Below are positions 44,301 to 56,300 of a stretch of DNA of 63,317 bases, one piece after another (position 1 is the stretch's first letter; each line of letters begins with the position of its first letter). The position numbers and the translations under genes were made by a program. The notes beneath the pieces are model-generated. The model did not search any database. It was not told the origin of the DNA and saw nothing but the letters and a program-made list of their open reading frames with translations. The stretch covers positions 1 to 63,317 of the forward strand of contig NZ_ANOH01000306.1 in assembly GCF_000346505.1 (NCBI RefSeq). Direction: 5' to 3'. The DNA is from Aporhodopirellula sallentina SM41. GTDB lineage: Bacteria; Planctomycetota; Planctomycetia; Pirellulales; Pirellulaceae.

Positions 44301-47300
44301 CCGATGTGTCAACGATGTAACCAGCCGGTGCACCGAGGATCACTCGGGTACCGTCGATCACCACGTCGAAGTCGAACGCGGCGGCACGTGTTTCCGGTAG
44401 TTCGCCGGTTTCGCCGGCTTTGCGACGTTCCTGCGTGATTGCAGTTTCGATGCTCTCCGCGATCAGGCTCAGGTACGCCTCCCGTTCTTGCTGAGCGGTC
44501 GGCATGTTTCGAGCAGGCAGGCTGTCCAGTTGCAACGAAACACCGAGGGCAGGCGACGGTGCCGCACCGCTGGCGAACGAGTCTGGCTTGCTGTTGATCG
44601 TGATCGCCGGTCCGCCCGTGTTCCGCGTGATGTTCACCGTGCTGAGATCGTCATCGGGAACGTCAACGAACACTTCGAGTCCGTTGTTGGCGAACGTCTG
44701 CGTCATCACCTCAGCGAGCCCGAAGACAGAACCTTCGATCGGATCGGCCGGATTGAACGTGACCGGAATTGCCCCGCCCGTGGCCGAGTCGCCTTCGGCA
44801 ACGTATTGGAATACGAAGCTGTCCGTACCGACGGTGACATTCACTTCGTCGCCAACGAGCGATTCGGTCGGCAGCGAAATCCGGCGTGAGCCTGGCAACA
44901 ACACCCCGTCGTTATCGAATTCGAATACGACCGGATCGTTGGTGCCGTCGGAGATTAGGAAGATGTCGCCGTCACCCAGACCGCCCGCTTCGGTGCCGAT
45001 GCTCGGAACCACGAGAGTGGGAGTTTCAGGCAAGAACAACTGATAACCGGAATCGAATTCGAACACGACCGTTCCACCATCGGAATCAGTGATTCGAATT
45101 TGGTCGCCGTCGGTCACTTCGCTCGGATCGGGAGCGATCAAGACGGTCCGGTCACGATTGTTCAACGCGATCCGGTACGAACGATCATCTCGCCAAACTC
45201 CCGCGAGAGGAATCAACGTGATCGTGTTGCTTGTCTCGTCATAACTGAACGTGTAGTCGACGCCTTCTTCGAGCAACACATCGTTCTCGAAGACGGTCAG
45301 GTTGGCACCCTCACGGCGAAGACCTGGGATCTCCGCAACCATCAACGTGCTATCGTCCACACCGATGCCGGTGAACGGGTTCGATCCGTCTCCGGTATCG
45401 ACCAGTTGAATCCGGAATTCACCGAGGACACCAACTCCACGTTGAATAAACGAGGTCGTTGTATCGCTGTCCAACCCGGCGGCATCGTTGTCACGTGGGT
45501 TCAACGCAACAGCAACCGGACCGATGAAGTCCGCGAGTTCGGAACTACCGCGATCCTTGAAGATTGTCTGCCCTGATCCGCCCGACGAAGCAAAGTTCGG
45601 GTTGTCCGCACGCAGCACGCCGTTGACGTCTCGGTCCGGAGTCAGAACGTTGCTGATCGGCAAACCAACCGCAGCCTTGACCGACGAGAACGAACTGCGT
45701 TCATTCAGACTGCTCGTCGCACTGTCAATGATTCGAGAGCCGTCCGCCGGCAAGAAGTTGTCTCCTTCGGCATCCACCAACAAGACATCAGTCGGTTCGA
45801 TGAAGAAGTTGAAATCGTCCGACTGAACCGTGACGTTCGTCGCACCGATCACTTCGTCGGTCGAGATCGATGTGTCCACCACGTCAAACGGAGCGGTCGG
45901 GTCGATCGGCCATGTGATGTCGAATCGAATCTCGCTGTTACGCGTTTCGTCGTGCTGGAACACGTTTCCGTTGACGATCACTTCCTGCGGTTTGATGAAG
46001 TCGTTACCGGCAACCGCGACACGCTTACCAAACCCGAAGAAGTTGGTTTCATCAACCAGGATGCTTTGATGCAGGTTCGACAGCACGTTGTTGAGCAACG
46101 TCGGTGATGCACCGCCGGTAACCCAAATGCCGCTCTCAGCGATCAACTGGTCTGCGTTCTCTGCAAACTCCACGCGGTTATTGTTCTCGGAACTCGGACG
46201 ATAATCGTTCGTGCTCAGTTTCAATCCCGCGTTCATCGCCTCGGGACTCAGTTCGATCTCGGCGATGTTTTCAAACAGCACATACAACTCAGTCGATGCA
46301 AAACCGTCCGAGAGGGTGTTCGCAGGGGTGAGGGTGCTCGAGTTGTTTTCGACGCGGTCGTGACCGAATCCCAATGGGAAGTCGGTGTCGTTGAACAACG
46401 GATCCGATTGAATCGGGAACAATGTTCGCGTCTGTCCGGCACGACGACTCGGGTCGGAGAGGTTCACGATACCGAGGTTATCACCGCTCTGGCCGCCCAA
46501 GGCGGTCGCCCGTCCGCGAGCGATCGGCCCACTTCGGCCGTCCGGTCCGTTGCCATTTTCATAGTTCGGAAGCGCTGGAATATCCGCACCCGAGATCGGG
46601 TCTTGCAAACCAGTCACCGCACTGGCGATCGCATCCATGATTTCAGGAACACGATAGTTGGCGATCAGCGGAACGGCGTAGTTTCCATTCGCCAAAACAA
46701 TGACGTTTGCTTGGGTTGTGAACTCAAACGTCAACTGGTTTCCGACCGTCGTGGGAACGCCACCGCTGATCGGGAAGTTCGGCCAGTTACCGGCAAAATC
46801 AGGAATCTGCGTAACCGTGAAGGTTGTCCCCACGAGGTCGCTCGCCACCGTGCCGTCACGACGGCTTTGACCTTCGTTCCCGTCGTCGATGCTCATCACG
46901 AACTGACGCGGCGTGTAAACCTCAATTCCGATTTCGTACTCACCTGTTTCCGTACCACCGACGCGACCGGAGAGACTGTTCGGATCGTAGGATGAGTTCC
47001 CGACCGAACTGACCGCGATGTAATACGTCCCAGTCTCCAAGGTCGTGAAATCGACAAACGGGTCACGACCGTTCAATTCATCCGTAACCGAGCCTGCCCG
47101 ACCGGTTCCGGTAAAGACAGTCGAACGTGGATCGAGGTAATCAGGAGCGGCACCGTTGTCCGCCACCTTGGTTTCGTTGGGTGCACCGAGATTGAGCACT
47201 TGTGCCTGACCAAACTCATCGAAGATCCGCACAATCGTGTCCGGTCCGCCCTCAATCGTGTCGATGTCCACAATCAAGCGATCACCAACGATCAGTTCGA

Positions 47301-50300
47301 CCTTGTAGAGGTCAACGTCGTCTTCGTTGGCGACTCCCGCGAGAGCGGCAGGGAACGTTTGGGCAGGGAAGTTCAGGCTCAGGAACAACTGATCGGCTGC
47401 GTCGATCTGCTGCCCACCGTTGAGGTTGACCAACAACTGCGTATCGGTGAAGGAAACATCCACTCCGACGGTCGACGCATCGCTGATATCGACACTTTCG
47501 AGATTGCTGAAGTCACCCTCGAAAACGTAACCGTTGAACGTCCCTTCGGCGACCACACCCGTTCCGGTGTAATTCACCGAAATCGCTGCATTGGTGATAT
47601 CAATATTGGCGTTCACCGTGGTCGTCGGCGCACCGTCGGTGGGGAAGTTCGCAATGTTATTGAACTCGTTACCAACTCCCACCACGGCGGTCCGGGCATC
47701 GGTCACGTTCGAACTATCGAATACCGTTCGGAAAGTGATCGTTTGGTCGGTCAACCCTTGAGGGATGTCGTACCCGATCGCCGCGTTCTGAATGTACGGT
47801 CCGCCATGAGCACGGCCGACGTGTGTTACGGTCGCGTCACTGAGAACGTCGTTGTTGTCGAGTTTCGCATCGTCGGGGAACAACGACTCCGTACCGTCCG
47901 AACCATAGACCGTGTTGTTGATAACACGAGCGAACGGCTGAGCGGCTTCGGCAACCGGCGCAGGACCAACGGTGGCGTCCGTGATGCCGCCGCCACTACC
48001 TTGCGACGTGTAGGCGGTGGTGAAGTAAATATTGCTGACACCTTGCAGGTAAACCGCCGCGTTCGGGAACGACTCGGCATTGTCTGCAAACTGTTCTGCG
48101 TCTCCGTCCCGAATCGACATGGATGGGCCGAGGTACGCGGTCACCAATTCCGCCATATCGTTGGTGACCAAGATACTACCTTGGATCGCTTGCTGGATCG
48201 CCAACATCAACTCAAACGAGGTGTACGGGTAAACCGTTCCAGGTGAATTATTGTACGCGGACGCACTGAGTTGGTGACGATAATAGATCGGCACGTGCCC
48301 ATCGATGTAACCGTTACCACCGGCTGTTCCGCTTCCGCCTGCGGTCACGGCCGCTCCACCGATATCTTCGAACTCGAAGACCACACGGGTGCCACCGGCA
48401 TCGATCGCCATCGCATAACCGTCGTTCACATTGAGGGTTTGCGAATCAATGATAAACGGTTGTGTTTCCCCTTCGACTTTGATACCAGACAACCGGGCCT
48501 GATCGATCGTGTTGTTTCGAATCACAACACCCGACATCAAACCGCCGTCGACGGAGTTGTTGAGCGTCGGCAAATTCCGAGCAACGCCTGCGGCCGGATT
48601 GCCAACCGGTGGCAATTGCAGGAATGGATGCTCCGCATCGGTATTCTGTGCGATACCGAACAACTCGTTGAAGTGATCCGGGTCGCTAGGATCGGTACGG
48701 AAGTACTCAACATCGGTACCACGGTCACCCGCTTCGGAATAGATACCGATCGCGTGCACATCACTGATCACATTGTTCTCAATGATGACCTGACCTTGGG
48801 TCCGAGTGACATTCACATCACCCACGCCGTCGTGCAGAACAGCTGGCATCAAAATCCGGCGATCGCCATCCTCGGTGATCTCGACATCGAGAACGTCGGT
48901 CACCGCAGGACCGTCCGTGTACGACGCCAATTCCGTGAACGAACCGTCAACCACACCGAACAGATTCAATTGGTTGCCGGTCATCGTCTCGTCATCGAGC
49001 CCATCGGCCGAAGCCGCCTCGACATCGAGTCGGTTCGTGGTGTTGATCGCGGTACGGATTCGCATCGCGAGTTCCGCAGGCGTGTCCGCCGCACTGAACG
49101 TCAATCGTTGATTGGTGAACTTCGACGAACCGTCGTTATCAAACTCGAACACCTGGGTCGTCTTACCGTCGCTCAGTTCAAAGATGTCGCCATCCTGAAT
49201 TTGCGATCCTGCCGGAACGACCAACGTGACTTCTTGAGCGTGACGGTCGTTGGTATCGAACGAGCGGGTGAGATCTTGCGAGTTCCCCGTCGGAGTTGCA
49301 AACGAAGTCGCTCGCCGCATTTCCAATTGGTACTCACCGGTCGGTCCGTCGGATTCACCGGCAAAGGTTGTTTCACCCGGTGTCGCGTTGAACACCGTTT
49401 CGCCACGCTCGGCGAAACCGACAATGAAATCGTCGAGGTACAAACCTTCGGCTGCCCCATCGATGACACCATTGCTCTCGTATTCGAATTCAAACTGAAT
49501 GTTCGTGTGTCCGGCGAAGTCGCTCAGCGAGATCACTTTTTGACGCCACTGCGAATCATTGATGAAATCGGGATTCGGATCCGCCGTCGGATCGAGCGTT
49601 AGATCGGGCTGTGACTGATCGAACGAAATCCCGGCAGGGTTTTCGGTACTGGTCACCTTCAACGTCAGCGAATCGACCGGATCACCCAAGCCATCCTCGG
49701 GGCTGTCCCAGAAGTAGTTGAAGTAGAACCGCGGCAAGTCTTCCGGTGCGTAGCCAACCAAATCGAAGGTATCGCTGAGCAATTGCCCGCGCGTCTCATC
49801 GTTGCGATCGAAGTGGATGCTTTGGTTGGCACCGTTACCGACCTCTTGGTCCGATGCCGAGACGTGCATGACGTACCGCCCCGCAGCGGCCTCGCCGGTT
49901 CGTGGGAACGTCAACGTGCCATTAGGTGCGGTAACGATCTGTGTATCCGCTTCCAAGATGCCGATGTAGTACGTTCCCTGATCGAGGATTCCGTCGAAGA
50001 ACGGGTCATCACTCAGATCGAAGAATGTGTCACCGGCACTGCCCGTCTGGCCTTCGGTGGTAAACGATGTGAAGACACGACCGGGTGGCGTCAGCAACAC
50101 ACGCGATGCGTCCAAAATCACCAAGTCAACATCGACGCTGCCGAGCGAGTTGTCTCCGAAGATGCTTTCGAACGGGTTTTCACCTTCGTCAACATCGATG
50201 ATGACACGGGTATTGTTCTCCGTAACGACCAACTCATAGAAGTCAGCCGAATCGCCGTTCATCGTTGCTTCGATGGAAACGTGAGGAATCGTCTGCGCGG

Positions 50301-53300
50301 TGTAGTCGTCGGTGCCGCCGATCTGCGAATTGCTCGAAATCGACCACTCGAGCGAGTTCAAACTCAACGCACCCGCGGGTGAGTCCGCACCCTCGCCGAT
50401 CATCTGCACGCGGCTGTACGGCGACTCAACGTTGGTATCGTTGACCGACGCGTCGAGTTCGCCGCGGATTTCGCTGTAGAACGTTTGATTCCGTCCTAGG
50501 TTCGTGCGGTCGAAGTTATCGTTCGAACCGTGACCGATATCGTTCGCACGATCGTTGGTGACCGTGAAGCCGCCACCGATGATCTCCGCGTCGCTGAACA
50601 GTTCGTCTTCACGAGGCCCACCAAAGACACTGTCGCCCGAAACTCCGACGTCCACTCGGTCTTCGTAGATTCGTTGGATGGAGTTAATCGGCTCGCGTCG
50701 AACCGCCACGTCGCTGAGTTCTTCCGGCAACCTCTCGCCTGCGGTAATCGCGACGTAGTAAGCCCCCTCAGGCAACGACACGGGGCCGATCAACGGATCG
50801 CTGGTCGAGATCGAACCACGATCGAGTCGCTCGGCTAGGTCACCGTTCTCGCCAAACGGGCTCGATTGATCTTCGGCCACGTTGCTGCCCGTACTGAACA
50901 GCACCAACTGCGGTTCGGCCGGACCAAACTCTCCGTCGGCATCATAGAAGACGCTGATGTTCGTATCAGGGCGTGTCAGCCCCGATGCGTAGTCGACATC
51001 GAAGATCGTCGACATGTAATTCGTATTGAGCCCCTCGGTGCTGACCAACGCGTCCAAGTCAACTTGATAGAAGTCGACATCGAGACTGTCACTAATCGAA
51101 CCGGCGACACTGATGACCGGTCGTTTGCCTTCGAACAGGTTGCCCACGTTCTGCGGTTGCTGCGATGGTGCCCGCGTGTCATCGGCCAACGCGACGGACT
51201 CGAGCACGTCATTGGACGACGCGATTCCGAACGGCGAATCCGCACCGGAAACCGATTCGTTCTCACCGGCTTCACCCATCAAAGGCGATTCGCCAGGCAG
51301 GCCGCGAACGTGCACGCCATGGTTTGCCCAGTGGATGTCGGTGTAGCGAACCACGCTGCCGGGATACTCTTGCTCTTCCTGCAAACGAACCTGGATTTGG
51401 TAGCTGCCGTAGCTCGATCCCGCACTCGGATCGCTCGGATTGCTCGACGCACTGCGAACGCGGAAGTAATACGTGCTACGGCTTTCGCTGCCTGTCGAGT
51501 CACCAGGCAGGACGACACGGAATCCCGCATCGCGTGAGTTGATGCTGCCAACGTCGAGGTAGTCACCGAACACGTTCGTTTCGGTGTAGGCGTCCGCTTT
51601 CGATTGCAGCGGACCAACCAAACCTTCCATTGACGGATCGATCGCGATCACATCGCCGTCAACCGAGTTGTCGCTGCGAGCCAGAAGCACGCCTTCGGAG
51701 TTGAGCAACTCGATCACCGTGTCGAGACCAAAGGTCGTGTCGTCGATGTCGAACCAAACTTCCGATCCGGCACTTCCGTTGAAACTGTACGTGTCCACGT
51801 CAGTTGGCTCGGACAGATAACCGCTGACCTCGAAACCGATTCGACGTGTGTCGTCACCAAGGTTCAAATCGCCTGCGAGTTCGCCCAAGAACTGAGCCTG
51901 ATTGACACTCCCGTTACGACCAGGAGCGACATCGGTGCTGAGTTCTTCTTCCAAGATGAAGTCGACGTTGCGATCATTGCTGTACTGATCCAACAGAACG
52001 CTTCGCCAGTCGTTCGTCTCTGGACGCGACCCGAAGGAATCGCCGTTGGTGTCGGTGAACTGCGATCCATCGATCGCCAAACCGGCACCCACGGTGTCGT
52101 CTTTGAAACTGGTCAACACGACCGGGGCCCCTGGCAGACCGACGATGTGCACCGTCCCGCCGAGGCGTTGTTCGCTGTCACTGGTCTCGCCCGTCGCGGT
52201 GAAACCGGTCCCCAGTGTGGCACTGTTTGGTGTGCCCGCACCGCTGAGTTTGACCACCAAGGATTCGTTCGCTCGGCTCTCCAGTCGCAAACCGCCGGAG
52301 CTTTGAATGTTGCCAACCGTCACGCTCTCATCGAGAACGTGAACGATGTCGGTATCGTCCCAAATCGATTCGACCAACAACTCGCCGCCGCGAATCACCA
52401 ATCCGCTGATTTGCTTGTCTTCATCGTCGTCGGCTGGCACGACTTCGAATCGGTTCAATCGGACGAGCGGACCGTGGTTGTCGTCAAACTCCGAGAACGT
52501 ATCAACGCTGCCGGTTTGGCGACCGGTATCTCGCAAGAGATCCGCCACCATCGAATCGACGTCGATGTCAATCGCCGAACCGCGGTTGTCTTTGAACTCG
52601 TTAGCAACGATGACCGGTTGGCTGCCACGAACGAAGATCACCGAAGGATCCACCGCGAGGCGTCCACCACGGCCGGGTCGTCCGGATCCGTCTTGGCCAT
52701 CGTCGTTGAATTCGAAACGTGTGTTCGTCACACGACCGTCGGCCTGTTGCAGTTCGAGTGGTGCAAAACCACGGCTCTCGCCACCGGAGACCAAACTGAT
52801 ACCGCCGGCATAAGAAACGACGGCGTGATCCAAACTCACGTAGGCATTGGCCCCGGCATAAATCCCGGACCAATCGCCACGGTCGGCTTCTTCGTTTCCG
52901 GTAATGGTGCCGGCATCGTTGTTCGTATCAAACGTCCCGCCGGCTCCATAACGATCATCGAGCGAACTGGTAAAGACGACCGGCTGAGACGCGGTGCCTT
53001 CGGAGAGCAATTGCGTGCCGTGGCCGAGTTCGATACGTGCACCCTGGAGCTTGAGCACCATGCCCGGATCGACAACCAACGACGCATCGAGCCGGCCGCG
53101 GCGACCAACGCGGTCGACGTCCAATTGATTTTCGAACGAAGCTCCGTTGTCGGTATACGCTGAACTCAAACCGTCGAGCGTTGCCACCAACTGATAACCG
53201 CCACTGATGACGTTTCCGGCAGCATCAAAATCGGCACGATACAAACGTCGCGAAACGTAATCGGTTCCCGAAGGGATACGCGGCAGACCTGCGAGTTGAA

Positions 53301-56300
53301 CACTCGAATCCTCGAGCGTTTCGCCGGCGGCAGCATCCAAACGCAACGCCCCGGTGAGTTCGGTGGCCGCCGATTCAAATCCGTTGGCGTCCACGAACGT
53401 CATCAGGTACTCAACCGCATCGGTGTTGGCCGTCAGAGAGCCTCCCGACAGCACCTGTGCGGATGCCTGAGCGAGGGAAGGACGAATCCCGTCTTCCACC
53501 GATCCACCGGGACTGCCGGCGATGACCAAGTTTTCTGCGACGAAGTGAACGATGCTGGTGTCATCGAACCGCGCCGCCGACGTCAGTTGAGTCGGCGCCG
53601 AGTTCGGCGTGACGATCGTTCGAATAAACAGCCCATTGAGACTGTTCTCCGACAACAGGTTGTTGTGAATGTCTGGCCCGACTCGGTTGTAGTCCGGCGT
53701 GAACTCGCCCGCCTGCTGGAACGCGGGAGTCCCAAACGTTGTTTCTTCGAAACTGTTCGGCGCCGCGCTCATGGCGGCATCCGCGCTGAGCGTGATTTCG
53801 TTGAAGGTGATGTTCGGACGCAGGTTGATCATCGAAATCGGATTCACCACCTGCTGCACCGAATCGACCAAGATATCGCTGCCGCCGCCGTAGCGGATCT
53901 CAGCGTGGTTGACGGTCTGCAGGAAGATACCTTGATCTTCCAAATCGGCCCGGCCCTGAGCTTGGTCAATGTCACGGCGGAAGACGATACCGCCCCAATC
54001 ACCGGCTCGCGGCGCAGGCGATGTGCCCGCTCCCGCGGCGTCCGCTTCACGATCGCGGGTGCTCGTGAAAATGACGCTACCGTCGTCATATCCGGTATCC
54101 GAACTGTTGACCTCTCCAACGAGCGGATCGGCCGCGTTGAAGTCAACCAACCGTGGCGTGCCGAGCACCTGCAACGCACCACCACTGCGGTCGATTTGCG
54201 TGCTGCTGCTGCCGACGCTGATTCGCGAAGATCGCAGTTTGAAGATCGCCCCGGCGTCGATCATGGTCGTTACCCCAGCGGGGATTTCCATGTCACGACC
54301 GTCTTCGAGAGTTTGGCCGCCGACCTCGCTCAATCCAAATTCGTAGGCAAAGTTATCATCCTCGGTCACGATGTCCTGGTCCGCACCGCCGTTGCCGACA
54401 ATCCGAACAATGTCGCCCGGCAACGCGGCATCAAACGCATTGACCACGGCCGGATTGTTGACGTTGTTAAACGGCAGTCCGAGGCTACCGTCCGCGTTGG
54501 TCGCGGCGAGCTTATCGACGAAGATCATTCGCCCAAACGTTTCCACACCACGGAAACCGTTGCTGAAGTCGAGCGAACGCTCACCTTCGAGAGTCAAACT
54601 CTCGCCCGTGACAAACGCCTGCACGCCGGTCGCGTCTTGTCGACCGTTGATCGCCGTCGCCAACAACTCAGCGAGGTTTTCTGGAGGCGAATCATTGCCT
54701 GTCGTATCGCTGTACTGGATCAGAACATTACCCGGCCGAGCACTGCCACCGCTGAACGGTTGGAATTCATAGGTTCGTACCGAACCGTTCGCTCCCGTGA
54801 TCGTGACCGTTTGCCCCGGTGTGATCGACGCACCGCTGAGCGTGAACTGCATCGTTCGCAATTCAGGACGCGTTTGGAACCAGAAGTTATTGACCCCACG
54901 CGGGACGCCATCGCCGTCACCATCGATCGGAGTCCCCGGTACGCCAGGACGGGTCGAATCCTGATCGCGAAGCACGTCCACTTCATCGACCTGAGGCTCG
55001 AACTTGATCCGCAGTTCGTAGTCGCCCTGCGTCAAACCACCAAACCCGCTGTCCTTGATCATCGGGTCATAGGTGTCGTTCCCGCTCGCGGCAACACCGA
55101 TGTAGTAAACCCCTTCGCCGAGCGAAGCGGTCATGAATGAATCTTCGCTGAAGTAGTCGTCGTTACGACTCAACTGCTCGAGCCCACCGCCCGACAGAAC
55201 GATCGGCGACGTTTGCAGATCGAGACCACTGATGTCCGTCGTTGGCGAACCCTTTTCGAGCGTCAAGTTGAACAGGCTGCTCGCAAACGGATCGTTCTCG
55301 ATCGCGTCGATGACTTCTTGCAACTCAACGCTGTCGACGAACGCACCACGCCGAGGCAAATCAATCAGGATCGCGTTGTTAACAAACCCGCCCGCACCGT
55401 CATCCACGCGGAGCACGCGTACTTCGTCTTCACCGGCACCACGATCGCTCTCGACGAAGTCAATTCGAGCACCGTTGCCGGTCGTACCGACCTGCGCCGC
55501 GTCCACACGCAGCTGCACCGTCGGACCGACTTTCAAATCGGACGTCGCACTGGCGCGAACTTCTTGGAACAACGTCAACGTTGTATCGAGCGCGCTGGAA
55601 TCGGACAGCCGTTCGGCAAACGTTTCAACGCTCAGTTGACCGATGCGATCGGCATCGTCGAGGTCGACCACAAACCGATACAGGTCAACATCGACACTGT
55701 CAGGACGGTGGACATACTGCCCGTGCAACACGTCGACATTCGACGGGAAAACCGGCTCCCAATCTGGCAACGAGAAGTCATCGAGGTTGTCAGGCAGATA
55801 AACCAAACTGCCCTCGGTCGTTGGCACGTCGGCGGGCAACGTGATCGGATCGATCAGGTCATTGAGGAACCCGCGGAATTCCGGGAACTCTTCATCAAAA
55901 CGCTGGTAATCGGGCGAATCCGGGTCCGTCGTTGGAGCGGTAATTTCAGGTCCGAGAACACCGTCACTCGGCCGACGCAGCAACGCCTCATCATTGAACG
56001 CATTGAGCGCCATCAATACCTGAGGCGCTTGATCGGGAGCGGCCAGCAATCCCAACAACAGCCCGACACCGGCGGCTGCCTTCCGGGTGAAATCTTCACC
56101 GTAGTCGAATCCGAAGTTTGCTTGGTTACTGAACACGATCGACGCGTTCGAAGACGCCGCAGTCGAGTTGTCATTGATCGCCGGATCGACTCGCACCGAC
56201 GCTTGCAACTGTGGCACGGCGGTGAAACGCTGGTCCTCGGGCAAGGATCCGTCCGTCAACACATCGCTGGTTTCACCCAACGCGAACGTGATCCCCTGAT

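Noticed and set aside
53296-55140. Long plus-strand open frame of 614 residues opposite giant 2
   Set aside because: It is antisense to a clear coding frame with recognisable domains, is rich in Arg and shows no domain. GC-rich codon use of the real gene leaves the opposite frame open.
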